This document shows positions 27,386 through 37,385 of a stretch of DNA of 64,000 bases, piece by piece. The translations under genes were made by a program, and so were the position numbers. This DNA is from CAVSQX01 sp963730225 (GTDB lineage Bacteria > Planctomycetota > Phycisphaerae > Tepidisphaerales > Tepidisphaeraceae), in the NCBI GenBank assembly GCA_963730225.1, contig CAVSQX010000004.1, forward strand, positions 992,001 to 1,056,000, read 5' to 3'. Position 1 is the stretch's first letter; each line of letters starts with the position of its first letter. Below the pieces are notes generated by a model. It was not told the DNA's origin and searched no databases. It was given only the letters and a program-made list of their open reading frames with translations.

Positions 27386-27769
27386 TCATGGGCCGAGGGC
27401 GCCACCGACCTGGGCGGGGCGATTCTTCACCGCGTCGGGACCGACAGTCACATGCCCGCGAAAAATCGCGCCTTCATCAACCACCAGTTTGCTGGCGGTC
27501 AGATCGCCTTCGTATCGGCTGGTTTGTTTCAACTCGATGCGATCGGTCGCCGCCAGATTTCCTTTGACTTCCCCTTCGATGATGATTCCCGCGGCTTCCA
27601 CGTCGGCGTGCATCTTCGCTTCCTTGGCGACATGCAGCCGACCGGTCGTGATAATCTTGCCTTCGAGTTTCCCGTGCAATCGCAATCCTTTTTCGAAAGT
27701 CAGCTCGCCCTTGAAACTCGCATCGGCTCCCAGGATGGTCGGGTATTCGTGTGGTCCGGCTTCGGCCAT
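27386..27769 (-). CDS. bactofilin (polymer-forming cytoskeletal protein)
   Basis: 127 residues from ATG 27769, with AAGGAG about 12 bases upstream. The bactofilin core is clear (GADASFKGELTFEKGLRLHG, KLEGKIITTGRLHV, IIIEGEVKGNLAATDRIEL). It lacks the zinc ribbon of its neighbour. Two dissimilar bactofilins in one operon suggest a mixed filament. No membrane segment is visible. Confidence 0.88.
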   Translation of the reverse strand: MAEAGPHEYPTILGADASFKGELTFEKGLRLHGKLEGKIITTGRLHVAKEAKMHADVEAAGIIIEGEVKGNLAATDRIELKQTSRYEGDLTASKLVVDEGAIFRGHVTVGPDAVKNRPAQVGGALGP

Positions 27770-27909
27770 GATGAAACACTCCTTGCTTGGCAAACGGCTC
27801 CGTTGTCCACGCGCGGCATCCGAGTCGCGCGGCTGGGCGGATTATAGCGGGCGACAGGAATTTTGCAGGATTTAACTTCACGCTTGAATCGGTTAAATTT
27901 TCCCCGGCC

Positions 27910-28563
27910 ATGGCAAAAACGAAACAACCGTATTACGACCAGATCGCCGCCAGCGGCGTGGTCGCGGTCATCCGAGCCCAATCCAAGGACCAATTGCTGG
28001 ATATCGCCAAATCACTGCTGGCGGGAGGCGTATGCGCCATCGAGGTGACGATGAGCACGCCGAAAGCCATCGCCGGAATAGAAATGCTCGCCGATGCGCT
28101 GGGCGATCAGGCGGTCGTGGGGGTTGGAACGGTGATCGACGCTTCGACCTGCCGCGACGCAATTTCCGCAGGGGCGCAGTTTGTCGTCTCGCCGACGTTC
28201 GATCCGGAGATCGTCGCGACGACCAAGCGCCACGGGAAGATCAGCATTCCCGGCGCGTTCACGCCGACGGAAATCCTGCGGGCGTGGTCGGCCGGCGCGG
28301 ATGTGGTGAAGGTTTTTCCGTCCACCACGCTGGGACCGGCGTATTTCAAGGACATTCTCGCGCCGCTTCCACAGTTAAAGATGACGCCGACCGGCGGTGT
28401 GGATTTGAAAAACACCGGCGATTGGATCAAGGCTGGAGCGGCTTTCGTCGGCGTCGGTTCGGCGCTGGTTTCGAAAGATGCTCTGGCCCACGGGGATTGG
28501 CAGGCCATCACCGCATCGGCCAAGTCGTTTATTGACGCTGTAAGAAAAGCGCGGAATGAGTAA
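27910..28563 (+). CDS. eda: KDPG/KHG aldolase (class I)
   Basis: 217 residues from ATG 27910. Family motifs: VVAVIRAQ, AIEVTMSTP (catalytic Glu), VGVGTV, FVVSPTFDPE, and KVFPS with the Schiff-base Lys, then PTGGV. It cleaves 2-keto-3-deoxy-6-phosphogluconate to pyruvate and glyceraldehyde-3-phosphate in the Entner-Doudoroff and uronate pathways. The next two genes follow closely on the same strand and one is a uronate-type sugar kinase, which suits sugar-acid use. Confidence 0.93.
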   Translation: MAKTKQPYYDQIAASGVVAVIRAQSKDQLLDIAKSLLAGGVCAIEVTMSTPKAIAGIEMLADALGDQAVVGVGTVIDASTCRDAISAGAQFVVSPTFDPEIVATTKRHGKISIPGAFTPTEILRAWSAGADVVKVFPSTTLGPAYFKDILAPLPQLKMTPTGGVDLKNTGDWIKAGAAFVGVGSALVSKDALAHGDWQAITASAKSFIDAVRKARNE

Positions 28564-28587
28564 AAACCAGGGAGCAGGATTCGCGCC

Positions 28588-28845
28588 TTGAAATCCGGCG
28601 GGTATGATGTCGCCTTGGATTTGCCGGTGCCGGACTTGGAGCAGAATATCGACCAATTGATCCAGAGTCGATTCGGGCTTCGCATTGCGCCGGAAATGGC
28701 CCGGTATCTGCTCCAACGATCGGCCCGGACGCCCGAGCCGATCCCCGTTTTCGGCATCGATTCCCGCACGGGCATACCGATGCAACGCCTGATTCGCGTC
28801 GCCGAACTTTCCCGATCCGGGCCGCAGCCGCAAGGCAGGTTATGA
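28588..28845 (+). CDS. small protein coupled to the GHMP kinase
   Basis: 85 residues, probably starting at TTG 28588 with GGGAGCAGG upstream. Not recognised. The sequence is soluble and mixed (YDVALDLPVPDLEQNIDQLI, then RFGLRIAPEMARYLLQRS). The TGA overlaps the kinase ATG (ATGA), which argues that it is real and made together with the kinase. Confidence 0.55.
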   Translation: MKSGGYDVALDLPVPDLEQNIDQLIQSRFGLRIAPEMARYLLQRSARTPEPIPVFGIDSRTGIPMQRLIRVAELSRSGPQPQGRL

Positions 28846-29843
28846 TTTTTGTCGCCCACGCCCACGCCCGTGCCGCGCTGGTCGGAAATCCGTCCGACGG
28901 ATATTTCGGCAAAACGCTGAGCTTCATCGTGAGAAATTTCCGCGCCGCCGTGCGGCTCTGGGAAAGCCCGCATTTTGAGATTCTTCCCACTCACGGCGAT
29001 CTGGCCCGGTTCGACACCATCAACGATTTTCTGCGCGACGTCAGACTGCACGGGTACTACGGCGGGCTGCGGCTGATGAAGGCGACGGTGAAGCGCTTCC
29101 ACGACTACGCGCGGCAACAGAACCGGCAGCTGCACAATCGAAATTTCACGCTGAGTTTTGAGACCGATATTCCGCGGCTGGTGGGACTGTCGGGGGGGAG
29201 CGCCATCTGCGTGGCCACACTTCGGGCGCTGATGAAATATTACGAGATGGAGGTTCCGCTGCATCTTCAGCCGCAGTGGATTCTGTCGATGGAAAAGGAG
29301 GAACTGGGCATCAGCGCCGGGCTTCAAGACCGGGTGATCCAGACGCACGAGGGAATCGTGTTCATGGATTTCGACAGGAAGCTGATGGAGGGCCGCGGAT
29401 TCGGCGATTACATCCCGCTCAAGCCGGCGAAGCTGCCGCCGCTGTATCTGGCGTACGATCCGCAGCGCGCGGAGGTGAGCGACATACCGCATCGAAACCT
29501 GCGCGAATTGTATAACCGAGGCGATTCGGCGGTGGTCAACGCCATGCAGAAATATCGGGAACTGACCGATCGGGGCCGCGACGCCCTGATGGGCGGAGAT
29601 TGGGACGCGCTGGGACAAGTGATGGACGAGAATTTCGATCTTCGCCGATCGATCATGCCGGTCGTGCCGGAGAATCTGCGGATGGTCGAGGCGGCGCGCT
29701 CGACCGGGGCCAGCGCCAAATTCGCGGGCAGTGGTGGCACGATCGTCGGTTTGTATCGAGACGGAAAGCAATACCAGCAGATCACCGACGCGATGGCTTC
29801 GCTTCGATGCGTGACGCTTCGTCCGATGATTTTCGAGTCGTGA
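28842..29843 (+). CDS. GHMP-family sugar kinase, glucuronokinase-like
   Basis: 333 residues from ATG 28842. GHMP motif 1 includes ALVGNPSDGYFGKT; motif 2, the ATP loop, appears as PRLVGLSGGSAICVA; motif 3 is KFAGSGGTIVGLY. The overall layout resembles plant-type glucuronokinases that make glucuronate-1-phosphate, but substrate choice is an inference. It lies in a three-gene string with KDPG aldolase, closed by the terminator at 29910. Confidence 0.8.
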   Translation: MIFVAHAHARAALVGNPSDGYFGKTLSFIVRNFRAAVRLWESPHFEILPTHGDLARFDTINDFLRDVRLHGYYGGLRLMKATVKRFHDYARQQNRQLHNRNFTLSFETDIPRLVGLSGGSAICVATLRALMKYYEMEVPLHLQPQWILSMEKEELGISAGLQDRVIQTHEGIVFMDFDRKLMEGRGFGDYIPLKPAKLPPLYLAYDPQRAEVSDIPHRNLRELYNRGDSAVVNAMQKYRELTDRGRDALMGGDWDALGQVMDENFDLRRSIMPVVPENLRMVEAARSTGASAKFAGSGGTIVGLYRDGKQYQQITDAMASLRCVTLRPMIFES

Positions 29844-29909
29844 TTCATCGCGTTCTGTGTTGACGATTCCGAATCATCGGATACATTTAGTTGTCGATCG
29901 ATATTCTTT

Positions 29910-29953
29910 GCGGACCGAAGGCGGTGGCTCCTCTTCGGTCCGCTTCTTTTTTT
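29910..29953 (+). terminator. intrinsic terminator of the eda-GHMP kinase operon
   Basis: A perfect 11-bp stem GCGGACCGAAG (29910-29920)/CTTCGGTCCGC (29933-29943) with a 12-base loop is followed by TTCTTTTTTT. Confidence 0.9.
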
Positions 29954-29958
29954 GCAGG

Positions 29959-31740
29959 TCAGGATCGCTTGCGTGCGAAGAATTTTTCCAGTCCTGCCGG
30001 CGTCATGCAGTTGATGATGTTGTCCGCCGACGCCCACGCTCGCCGCGCGACATGCACACCGACATTCATTTCCTCCAGCCCGGTCGTGCTGTGGGCGTCG
30101 GTGTTGATCGACAGCATGACGCCCGCCTGCATCGCAAGGCGGGCGTTGAGATCGTTCAAATCCAGCCGGGGGTAGGCGGCGTTGATCTCCATGGCGGTCC
30201 CATTTCTCGCGGCGATGGGGAACAATTTATCCAATTCCAGCGGCAGGCCGGCGCGGCCGTTGATCAATCGCCCGGTGGGATGCCCGATGATGTTCACGTA
30301 CGGATGCTCGATCGCCCGACGGAGCCGATCGGTCGCTTTGGTCGCATCCTGCTTCAGGGAAATGTGCGGGCTGGCGACGACAAAATCGAGCTCGGCCAGC
30401 ACGGCATCTTCAAAATCGAGCCGGCCGTCGATGAGAATGTCGACCTCGCAACCGGCCAGCAGACGAATTTGTTTTTTGTAGCGCTCGCCGATTTTGCGAA
30501 TGTTTTTGACGTGAGCGAGCAACCGCTCGGCCGAGAGGCCGTTGGCAATCACCTGACTTTTGGAATGATCGGTGATGCCGAGAAATTTATATCCCCGGGC
30601 GATCGCGGCTTGGGCCATTTGCTCGATGCTGGCCTTTCCGTCCGAAGCGGTGGTGTGGGTATGCAGATCACCGTGGATGTCGGATAGCTCCAGCAATTCC
30701 GGCAGCCTCCCGTCGGCGGCGGCTTCGATCTCGCCGCGATCCTCGCGCAGTTCCGGCTCGATGTAGGGCAGGCCGAGTTTCTCATAGATTTCGGTTTCCG
30801 TTTTTCCCGCCACCGACTTGAGCCTGGGCGCTTCGCCGGGTTTCTTGGTTGCATTCTCGTACGCCTTGATGCCGTACAGGCCCCATTCATTGAGCGTCAT
30901 GTCGCGATCCTGGGCCATGCCGCGCAGCTTGACGTTGTGATCTTTCGACCCGGTGAAATAGAGCAGAGCGGCGCCGAAGCAATCGGCGGGGACGATCCGC
31001 AGGTCGACCTGAAGATTCTCGCCGACGATCGCGCTGGCCTTGGTGTTGCCCTGGCCCAGCACGCGGCGAACCTGGGGAAACTTCACGAAGGCCGCGGTGA
31101 CTTCTTCACCGTCGCCGTCGGACTTGAGGGCGCAGACCAGATCGATATCTCCCACCGTTTCGCGCCAGCGCCGCAAGCTGCCGGCAATTTCGGCGGACTT
31201 GACTTGCGGCATTTGGCGAACCTGGGCGAGCAATCCCTGGGCGATCGGCAGTGCTTCGCCAATTCCCAGCCGGCCGGCGGCAGCGCTGGCCAACTCGATC
31301 CCCTGCTTGATGGACTCGATTTTCTTTTCGCCCATTCCCTTCAGCCCGGCGAGCGCGCCGGTTTCGATCGCTTTTTTCAGTTCATCGAGCGATGTGATGT
31401 TCCTTTGCTTCCATAACAGGGCAACGGTTTTTGGCCCCATGCCGGGTATCCGCAGCATGGGGAACAGACCTTCGGGCACGCCCTTGCTCAGCTCGGCCAG
31501 ATCGCTGCTTTTTCCGGTGCGGAGATAGTCTTCGATGATTTTTCGAGAGGATTCGCCGACGCCTTCAATGTCGCCCAGGGTGCCCTGATCCATGCGGGCG
31601 CGCAGATCGAGGCCGGATTCGCTCAGGATTCTGGCGACTTTGTTGAACGCAGCGACTTTGAAGACGTTTTCGCCGCGGAGTTCCATCAGCACCGCCAGGC
31701 GCTCGAACAATCGGGCAATTTCTTCGTTGGTGGATGACAT
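29959..31740 (-). CDS. polX: DNA polymerase X / 3'-5' exonuclease PolX
   Basis: 593 residues from ATG 31740 (an upstream TTG at 31758 is possible). Helix-hairpin-helix region with IEGVGESSRKI and IPGMGPKTVALLW, then the nucleotidyltransferase palm (IAGSLRRWRETVGDIDLV with the metal-binding Asp pair, and QVDLRIVP). A C-terminal PHP phosphoesterase domain begins at DLHTHTTASDG and contains ITDHSKS, GCEVDI, SPHIS and NTDAHS metal ligands. The family does gap-filling repair synthesis and proofreading. It is convergent with the GHMP kinase operon. Confidence 0.95.
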   Translation of the reverse strand: MSSTNEEIARLFERLAVLMELRGENVFKVAAFNKVARILSESGLDLRARMDQGTLGDIEGVGESSRKIIEDYLRTGKSSDLAELSKGVPEGLFPMLRIPGMGPKTVALLWKQRNITSLDELKKAIETGALAGLKGMGEKKIESIKQGIELASAAAGRLGIGEALPIAQGLLAQVRQMPQVKSAEIAGSLRRWRETVGDIDLVCALKSDGDGEEVTAAFVKFPQVRRVLGQGNTKASAIVGENLQVDLRIVPADCFGAALLYFTGSKDHNVKLRGMAQDRDMTLNEWGLYGIKAYENATKKPGEAPRLKSVAGKTETEIYEKLGLPYIEPELREDRGEIEAAADGRLPELLELSDIHGDLHTHTTASDGKASIEQMAQAAIARGYKFLGITDHSKSQVIANGLSAERLLAHVKNIRKIGERYKKQIRLLAGCEVDILIDGRLDFEDAVLAELDFVVASPHISLKQDATKATDRLRRAIEHPYVNIIGHPTGRLINGRAGLPLELDKLFPIAARNGTAMEINAAYPRLDLNDLNARLAMQAGVMLSINTDAHSTTGLEEMNVGVHVARRAWASADNIINCMTPAGLEKFFARKRS

Positions 31741-31823
31741 TTGCTTATTGTATTCCAACGGGCCGGCGAGTTATATTTTTCTGCGGTCGGAGTTCCAATT
31801 CATCAATTCAATGGAGGTGCTTC

Positions 31824-32417
31824 ATGCGTTGCGCCGCGATTTTTCCGATACTTCTGTCGGCCCTGGTCATTTGCGCCCCGGCCCGGGCGGGGTTGTACGA
31901 TGACGATGCCAAAAATGTCACCAAGGGCGATCTCGACGATCAGGATTACTGGTGGACGAAATACGACATGATGATGCTCGATCTGGCCATCAAGCAGCAT
32001 CAGCCCGAGGGTCGAATCGCCGTCGATCTGGCCTCGACTAAAAATCGCCTCGATGATCTGATCAAAAAATATCCCAAGCACGAACAACTCAAAAAATGGA
32101 AGGACCATGTGGATGAGGTGATGGACAAAATCGATCCCAACGCGGATCGCAGCGCGCAGTTCAACCCCGGCTGTCCGTGGGACGAAAGCAATTTCGCCCA
32201 GGCATGGGTGAATTATCATTGGGGCAAAATGAAGATCGATGCCAAGGAGGATGAAGATGCGTTTGGCCTGTTCCAGAACGTGAAGCAGAACTTCGATATC
32301 CTGCTTGCGCCGGACCGCATGAAGGATTACCCGGAAGATCTGCGCAAGTGGGTGCAGGACAGCAAGCCCGAGGTGGATAAGATTTACGATCAACTGAAGG
32401 AAGAGACGCATCATTAG
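31824..32417 (+). CDS. secreted protein, unknown function
   Basis: 197 residues from ATG 31824, with GGAGG eight bases upstream. A signal peptide with likely cleavage after PARA (about residue 22) precedes an alpha-helical, lysine- and aspartate-rich domain (DLASTKNRLDDLIKKYPKH, KKWKDHVDEVMDKIDP). No family is recognised. It should be periplasmic. A repeat stretch separates it from dnaE. Confidence 0.7.
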   Translation: MRCAAIFPILLSALVICAPARAGLYDDDAKNVTKGDLDDQDYWWTKYDMMMLDLAIKQHQPEGRIAVDLASTKNRLDDLIKKYPKHEQLKKWKDHVDEVMDKIDPNADRSAQFNPGCPWDESNFAQAWVNYHWGKMKIDAKEDEDAFGLFQNVKQNFDILLAPDRMKDYPEDLRKWVQDSKPEVDKIYDQLKEETHH

Positions 32418-32419
32418 GA

Positions 32420-32495
32420 AGATTGCCGATTGAACGAGCAAGAGCAATTCTCCGCGCGTTTCAATCGGCAATTGGCAATCGGCAATCGGCAATCT
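32420..32495. repeat. iterated GATTGCC/GGCAATC repeat with dyad symmetry
   Basis: AGATTGCCGATTGAA on the left is mirrored by TTCAATCGGCAAT and three more GGCAATC copies on the right. The same word is used in the repeat at 16846-16879. Confidence 0.7.
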
Positions 32496-32529
32496 TGTCC
32501 TGGCCCGTTCCGCGCGATACAAGCCGTCC

Positions 32530-35500
32530 ATGGCGGGTTCCTTCGTTCATCTGCACGTTCACACGCACTATTCCCTTCTCGACGGCGCCAACAAAATTCC
32601 CGATCTGGTGAAGCGGGCCAAATCGCTGGGGATGGACAGCCTGGCGATCACCGATCACGGCTGCATGTTCGGCGTGGTCGAATTCTTCAACGAGTGCAAG
32701 AAGGAGGGAATCAAGCCGATTTTGGGCATGGAAGCATACATCGCTCCCGGCGATCGGCGGGAACGGGCCGGCGTGCCGGGTGAAACGGCGTTTCACCTGC
32801 TGCTGCTGGCACAGAATCTCGAAGGCTACCGAAACCTCGTGAAGCTCAGCAGCCTCGCGTATCGGGAAGGGTTTTATTACAAGCCGCGCATCGACAAGGA
32901 AATTCTGCGGCAATATTCCAAGGGCCTGATCGGCACCAGCGCGTGCCTGGGAGGTGAGATTCCGTCGATGCTGTCGAAGCGCGACGGCAAATCCGCCCGG
33001 CAGATGGCCGAGACGTATCTCGACATCTTCGGCCCCGATCGGTTCTTCATCGAAATCCAAAAGCACATCAAAGAACAGGATGAAGTGAATCCCGAGCTGG
33101 CCGACATCGCCCGCCGGCTCGGCGTGGGAGTGGTCGCCACCAATGATGTGCATTTCCTGACTCGCGAAGATCATTTCGCGCACGATGTGCTCTGCTGCAT
33201 CAGCATGGCCAAGCAGATCACCGATCCGAGCCGGCTGAAATATCCGACGGAACTGTATCTCAAAAGCCCTGATGAAATGCGCGAAGCGCTGGGCTCGTTC
33301 GACCAGGCGATCGAAAACACGGTGCGCATCGCCGAGATGTGCGATCTCGATCTCGATTTTTCCAGGCGATTCGCGCCGGTTTATCACGTGCCGCAGGGGA
33401 CCGATGAATCTTATCTTCGCCAGCTCTGCGAGGACGGTCTGAAATGGCGTTACGGCGATGCTTCGGTCGCGCCGAAATCCGCCAGCGTCTGGATTACGAA
33501 CTTTCGGTCATCGCCAAGAAGAATTTCTGCTCGTATTTTCTGATCGTCTGGGACTTCTGCAATTTCGCCCGCGACAACGGCATTCCCGTCGGCGCGCGCG
33601 GCAGCGGCGTGGGGACGATGGTCGGGTACCTGTTGGGCCTGTGCGATGTCGATCCGATCAAATACAACCTGTTGTTCGAGCGATTCATGGACCCCAGCCG
33701 CAACGAGATGCCGGATATCGACATCGACATCTGCCAGGACGGCCGGCAGAAGGTGATCGATTACGTCCGCAACAAGTACGGGCACGTCGCGCAGATCATC
33801 ACCTTCGGCACGCTGGCGGCGCGGGCGGCGTGCAAGGATGTCGGCCGGGTGCTGGGCGTGCCGCTGGCGGAGATCGACAAACTCACCAAGTTGATTCCCG
33901 GCTCGCCCGGCATGACGCTGGAAAAGGCGATGCGGCAATCCCCCGACATCGCCGACATGTGCCGGGCCAATCCGGCGATCCAGAAAGTGATCGACACCGC
34001 CAAGCGTCTGGAAGGAATGTGCCGCAACGCCGGCTGCCACGCCGCCGGTGTCATCATCGCCGACCGCCCGCTGGACGAGGTAATTCCGCTCTACCGCGAC
34101 AGCGACGGAAATGTCCTGACGCAATTCGAAGGCCCGATCGCCGAGAAATGCGGGCTGCTGAAAATGGATTTTCTCGGCCTGCGCACGCTGACCACGCTGA
34201 AGCGGGCCATCGAACTGGAAGTCCAAACTCGTCCGCACCGCACCGGCGCACCGGCCGATGCAAACCCAATCAATATCGAAAAGATCAATCTCGCCGACCC
34301 CAATGTCTTCGCGCTTTTCCAGCGCGGTGAAACGCGCGGCATTTTCCAATTTGAATCTGGCGGGATGACCGATCTGCTGATTCGAATGCGGCCCGACCGC
34401 ATCGAGGATCTCATCGCCGCCAACGCCCTGTACCGCCCGGGCCCGATGGAGCTGATTCCGACCTACTGCAACCGCAAGCACGGCAAAGAATCGGTGCCGC
34501 AGATTCATCCGATCATGGACAAAATCCTGGCCGAGACCTATGGCATCATGGTCTACCAGGAACAAGTGATGCAGATTTTCAACCAGCTCGGCGGGATCGA
34601 GCTTTCCAACGCGTACAAGCTGATCAAAGCCATCAGCAAAAAAACCGCCGATGTCATCGCCAAATTCAAGCCGGATTTTCTCAAGGGCGCACAAGCGAAC
34701 GGCGTCACGCTGGAAAAAGCCGAGGAGATTTTCGAGCTGATCCTGAAGTTCGGCGGCTACGGGTTCAACAAAAGCCATTCGACGCGCTACGCCATCATCG
34801 CGTTTCAAACTGCGTACATGAAGACGTATCACCCCGTCGAGTACATGTCGGCGCTATTGACCTTCGAAATGGGCAACACCGACAAGATTGTTGAATACAT
34901 CGAAGAATCGCGGCGAATGACGCTGCTGGACGGCAGCAAGGGAATCCATGTCCTGCCGCCGGATGTGAATGTTTCCGACAAAGATTTCACGCCCGTTTAC
35001 GACGCCCCCGCCGCCCCGTTTAGTGCCGGCCCGAAGGGCCGGGCTCGCAGCGCGAAAAAATCCGCTCAACCACAGCCATCCACCGGCGTCATCCGTTTCG
35101 GCCTGGCCGCCGTGCGCGGTGTTGGGGAAAAAGCCGTTGAAGCCATCGCGGCGACACGGAATGAATCCGGCACGTTTTCCACCCTGTATGACTTCTGTGA
35201 GCGCATCGATCTCCGCACGGTTCCCCGTTCCACCATCGAAGCGCTCATCAAATGCGGCGCGTTTTCCTCGCTCAAGGCGCGGCGCTCGCAACTGCTGGCG
35301 ATTCTCGATCGCGCGTTTGAGATGGGTCAGCAATTGCAGAGCGATCGCCGCAGCGGGCAGATGAATATGTTCGGCGGCGCAGTCACGGCCGCCGCATCGC
35401 CGACCACCGATGTCCTTCCCGACATCGAGGAGATCGACCGTGCCGAGCTACTAAAGTTTGAGAAGGACCTGCTCGGCTTTTACATCACCAGCCATCCGTT

Positions 35501-36212
35501 GACCGATCATCATCAGACGCTGGAACGCTACAGCACCGCCGGCACCAAGGAGGCCGCCGCAATGTCCGAAGGGGCCGAGGTGACGATCGGTGGAATGATT
35601 AACCGCGTGAAAAAAGTCGTGACCAAAAACGGGCGATCGGCCGGGCAGCAGATGGCGATCATCACGCTGGAAGATTTGGAAGGCCAGATCGACGGCACTC
35701 TTTTCGCCGAAACGTTCGGCGAGGTGAATCAAAAATATCCCGGCGCCGTGGCCGATGAATCGATCGTTTTCGTCCGCGGGCGTGTCGACAAAAAGCGCGA
35801 AACTCCGAGCCTGCTGGTCAATGAAGTGATTCCACTGGACCAAGCCGTCGCCCGGCTGACGACTGCTGTTGCCGTAAAACTCGATCCCGCGCGACACAAC
35901 GCAACGCTGATCGGCCAGGTTCCGCCGGTGCTTGCCCGCCACAGGGGCAACGCGCCGATTTTCTTTCAGATCAACACGGCCACCGGCAAAGCGACGCTGC
36001 AAATCGATCGGCAACACGCTGTCAAAGTCGGCGTCGAATTGCTCGGCGATCTGGAACAATTGCTCGGCAGCGGCAGCGTCGACTTCGTCGGCGCCGGCAC
36101 CCGTCGCCGCAAACGGCTCGAGCAGCAGCGACTCTTCACCGAACCCGCTGCGGAAATTCCAGCAACAACCCCGGCGGAAACCGGAATCGAAATGGAGGAA
36201 GCGATGGCGTAA
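32530..36212 (+). CDS. dnaE: DNA polymerase III alpha subunit DnaE, one frameshift
   Basis: ATG 32530 opens the PHP domain (FVHLHVHTHYSLLDGANK). The first frame ends in nonsense after 33470; the second frame picks up at EIRQRLDYELSVIAKKNF. Restoring one C in the run near 33470 (VAPEIRQR) gives one polypeptide of about 1,225 residues. The polymerase core shows PDIDIDICQDGR with catalytic acids, GTLAARAACKDV, and YGFNKSHSTRYAI. HhH, OB-fold and C-terminal regions follow. DnaE is the replicative polymerase, so a true null is unlikely. A hairpin-forming insert lies in a linker at 35018-35042. Confidence 0.93.
35018..35042 (+). repeat. REP-like GTTTAG-headed hairpin inside dnaE
   Basis: GTTTAGT is followed by GCCGGCCC GAA GGGCCGG, a strong hairpin. 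It is read in frame as part of a low-complexity linker (PFSAGPKGRARSAKKS). The head matches the GTTTAGC of the intergenic palindromes; the stem differs. Confidence 0.45.
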
Positions 36213-36238
36213 ATGCGCCGTCGCCCTGGGGAGCATTC

Positions 36239-36817
36239 ATGAAAGTCGAAATTCGACCTCTGCTGGCGATCGTTCTTCTGGCCGCGGCCGCGCACGGCCA
36301 AACCTTGCCTGCGGCATCGAGCAGGGGACCGCACATCGTCATGATTATCCGCCACGCCGAGAAGCCCGCCGACAGCGCCACCACCAAGGATCCGAACCTT
36401 TCGCCGGCCGGCTATCAACGCGCTGCCGCACTGGTCAAAGTGATTCCCGATCACTTTCCGAAAATCGATTTCCTTTTTGCAACCAAGAAATCGGCCCACA
36501 GCAATCGGCCGTTCGAAACTATCGAGCCGCTGTCCAAGGCGCTACAGCTTCCGATCGACAACACGTTCGCAGACGACAATGTTGAAGGCATCGCCCACGA
36601 GGTGTTGATGAATCCGAAGTACGATGGAAAGACGATCCTGATCGCATGGCATCACCAGAAAATCCCCGATCTGGCCAAGGCCCTGGGCGTGACCGATGCG
36701 CCCTCAAGCTGGAGCGGCGAGGTGTTTGATCGGGTGTGGGAAATCACGTACGACGACGGGAAACCAACGTTCCAGAATCTGCCGCAAAACGCGCTGCCCG
36801 GCGACTCCGCCAAATGA
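36239..36817 (+). CDS. exported histidine-phosphatase superfamily protein
   Basis: 192 residues from ATG 36239, with a short signal peptide (about residues 1-20). The catalytic RHAEK motif lies at IIRHAEKPAD and a second His is in IAWHHQKIPD, as in branch-1 phosphoglycerate-mutase-like phosphatases. The expected Arg pair is partly visible (SNRPFETIEPL). It is probably periplasmic; the substrate is unknown. Confidence 0.75.
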   Translation: MKVEIRPLLAIVLLAAAAHGQTLPAASSRGPHIVMIIRHAEKPADSATTKDPNLSPAGYQRAAALVKVIPDHFPKIDFLFATKKSAHSNRPFETIEPLSKALQLPIDNTFADDNVEGIAHEVLMNPKYDGKTILIAWHHQKIPDLAKALGVTDAPSSWSGEVFDRVWEITYDDGKPTFQNLPQNALPGDSAK

Positions 36818-36866
36818 TCGCCCCGCCGCCATTCGAGTTCGCAGACAATCGAACTACAATCCCTCC

Positions 36867-37385
36867 ATGGCCAAGCGACTTTCCCATCTCGACCGCCGCG
36901 GACGCGCGAAGATGGTCGATATCGGCGGCAAGCCGATCACCGATCGCCGCGCCGTCGCGGAGGGATTCATCACTCTGGCCCCGGCGACGTTGCGGGCCAT
37001 CGCCGATGAATCGATTCCCAAGGGCGATGTGTTGGCCACCGCGCGAATCGCCGGGATTCTGGCGGCCAAGCGGTGTGGGGAACTGATTCCGCTTTGCCAT
37101 CCGTTGGCGGTCGAGAGCGTCGAGGTGGACTTCGATATTCCACAATTGCGGCCGGGCAAAAAAAAGGAGCGGGTGCGACTGCACATCAAGGCGGTGGCGA
37201 AGATTTCGGCCAAGACCGGCGTAGAGATGGAAGCGCTGACGGCCATCGCGGTGGCGGCGCTGACGGTTTACGACATGTGCAAAGCGATCGACAAACAGAT
37301 GGTCATCGGCGACATCCGACTGGTCAGCAAAACCGGGGGCCGGAGCGATTTCACTTTATCCCGGTCGTCGCGATCCCCTGAATGA
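36867..37385 (+). CDS. moaC: cyclic pyranopterin monophosphate synthase MoaC
   Basis: 172 residues from ATG 36867. Diagnostic motifs: RRAVAEGFITL, GDVLATARIAGILAAK, IPLCHPL, KTGVEMEALTA, and the late YDMCKA with the catalytic Lys in DKQMVIGDIRL. It makes cyclic pyranopterin monophosphate in molybdenum cofactor synthesis. Its last 35 bases overlap the convergent permease gene, so the C-terminal SRSSRSPE may be an extension. Confidence 0.93.
   Translation: MAKRLSHLDRRGRAKMVDIGGKPITDRRAVAEGFITLAPATLRAIADESIPKGDVLATARIAGILAAKRCGELIPLCHPLAVESVEVDFDIPQLRPGKKKERVRLHIKAVAKISAKTGVEMEALTAIAVAALTVYDMCKAIDKQMVIGDIRLVSKTGGRSDFTLSRSSRSPE

Noticed and set aside
27787..27909. Upstream GTG-type start for KDPG aldolase
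   Set aside because: The extra 41 residues have no match to the family and lie antisense to the bactofilin leader; ATG 27910 gives the standard length.
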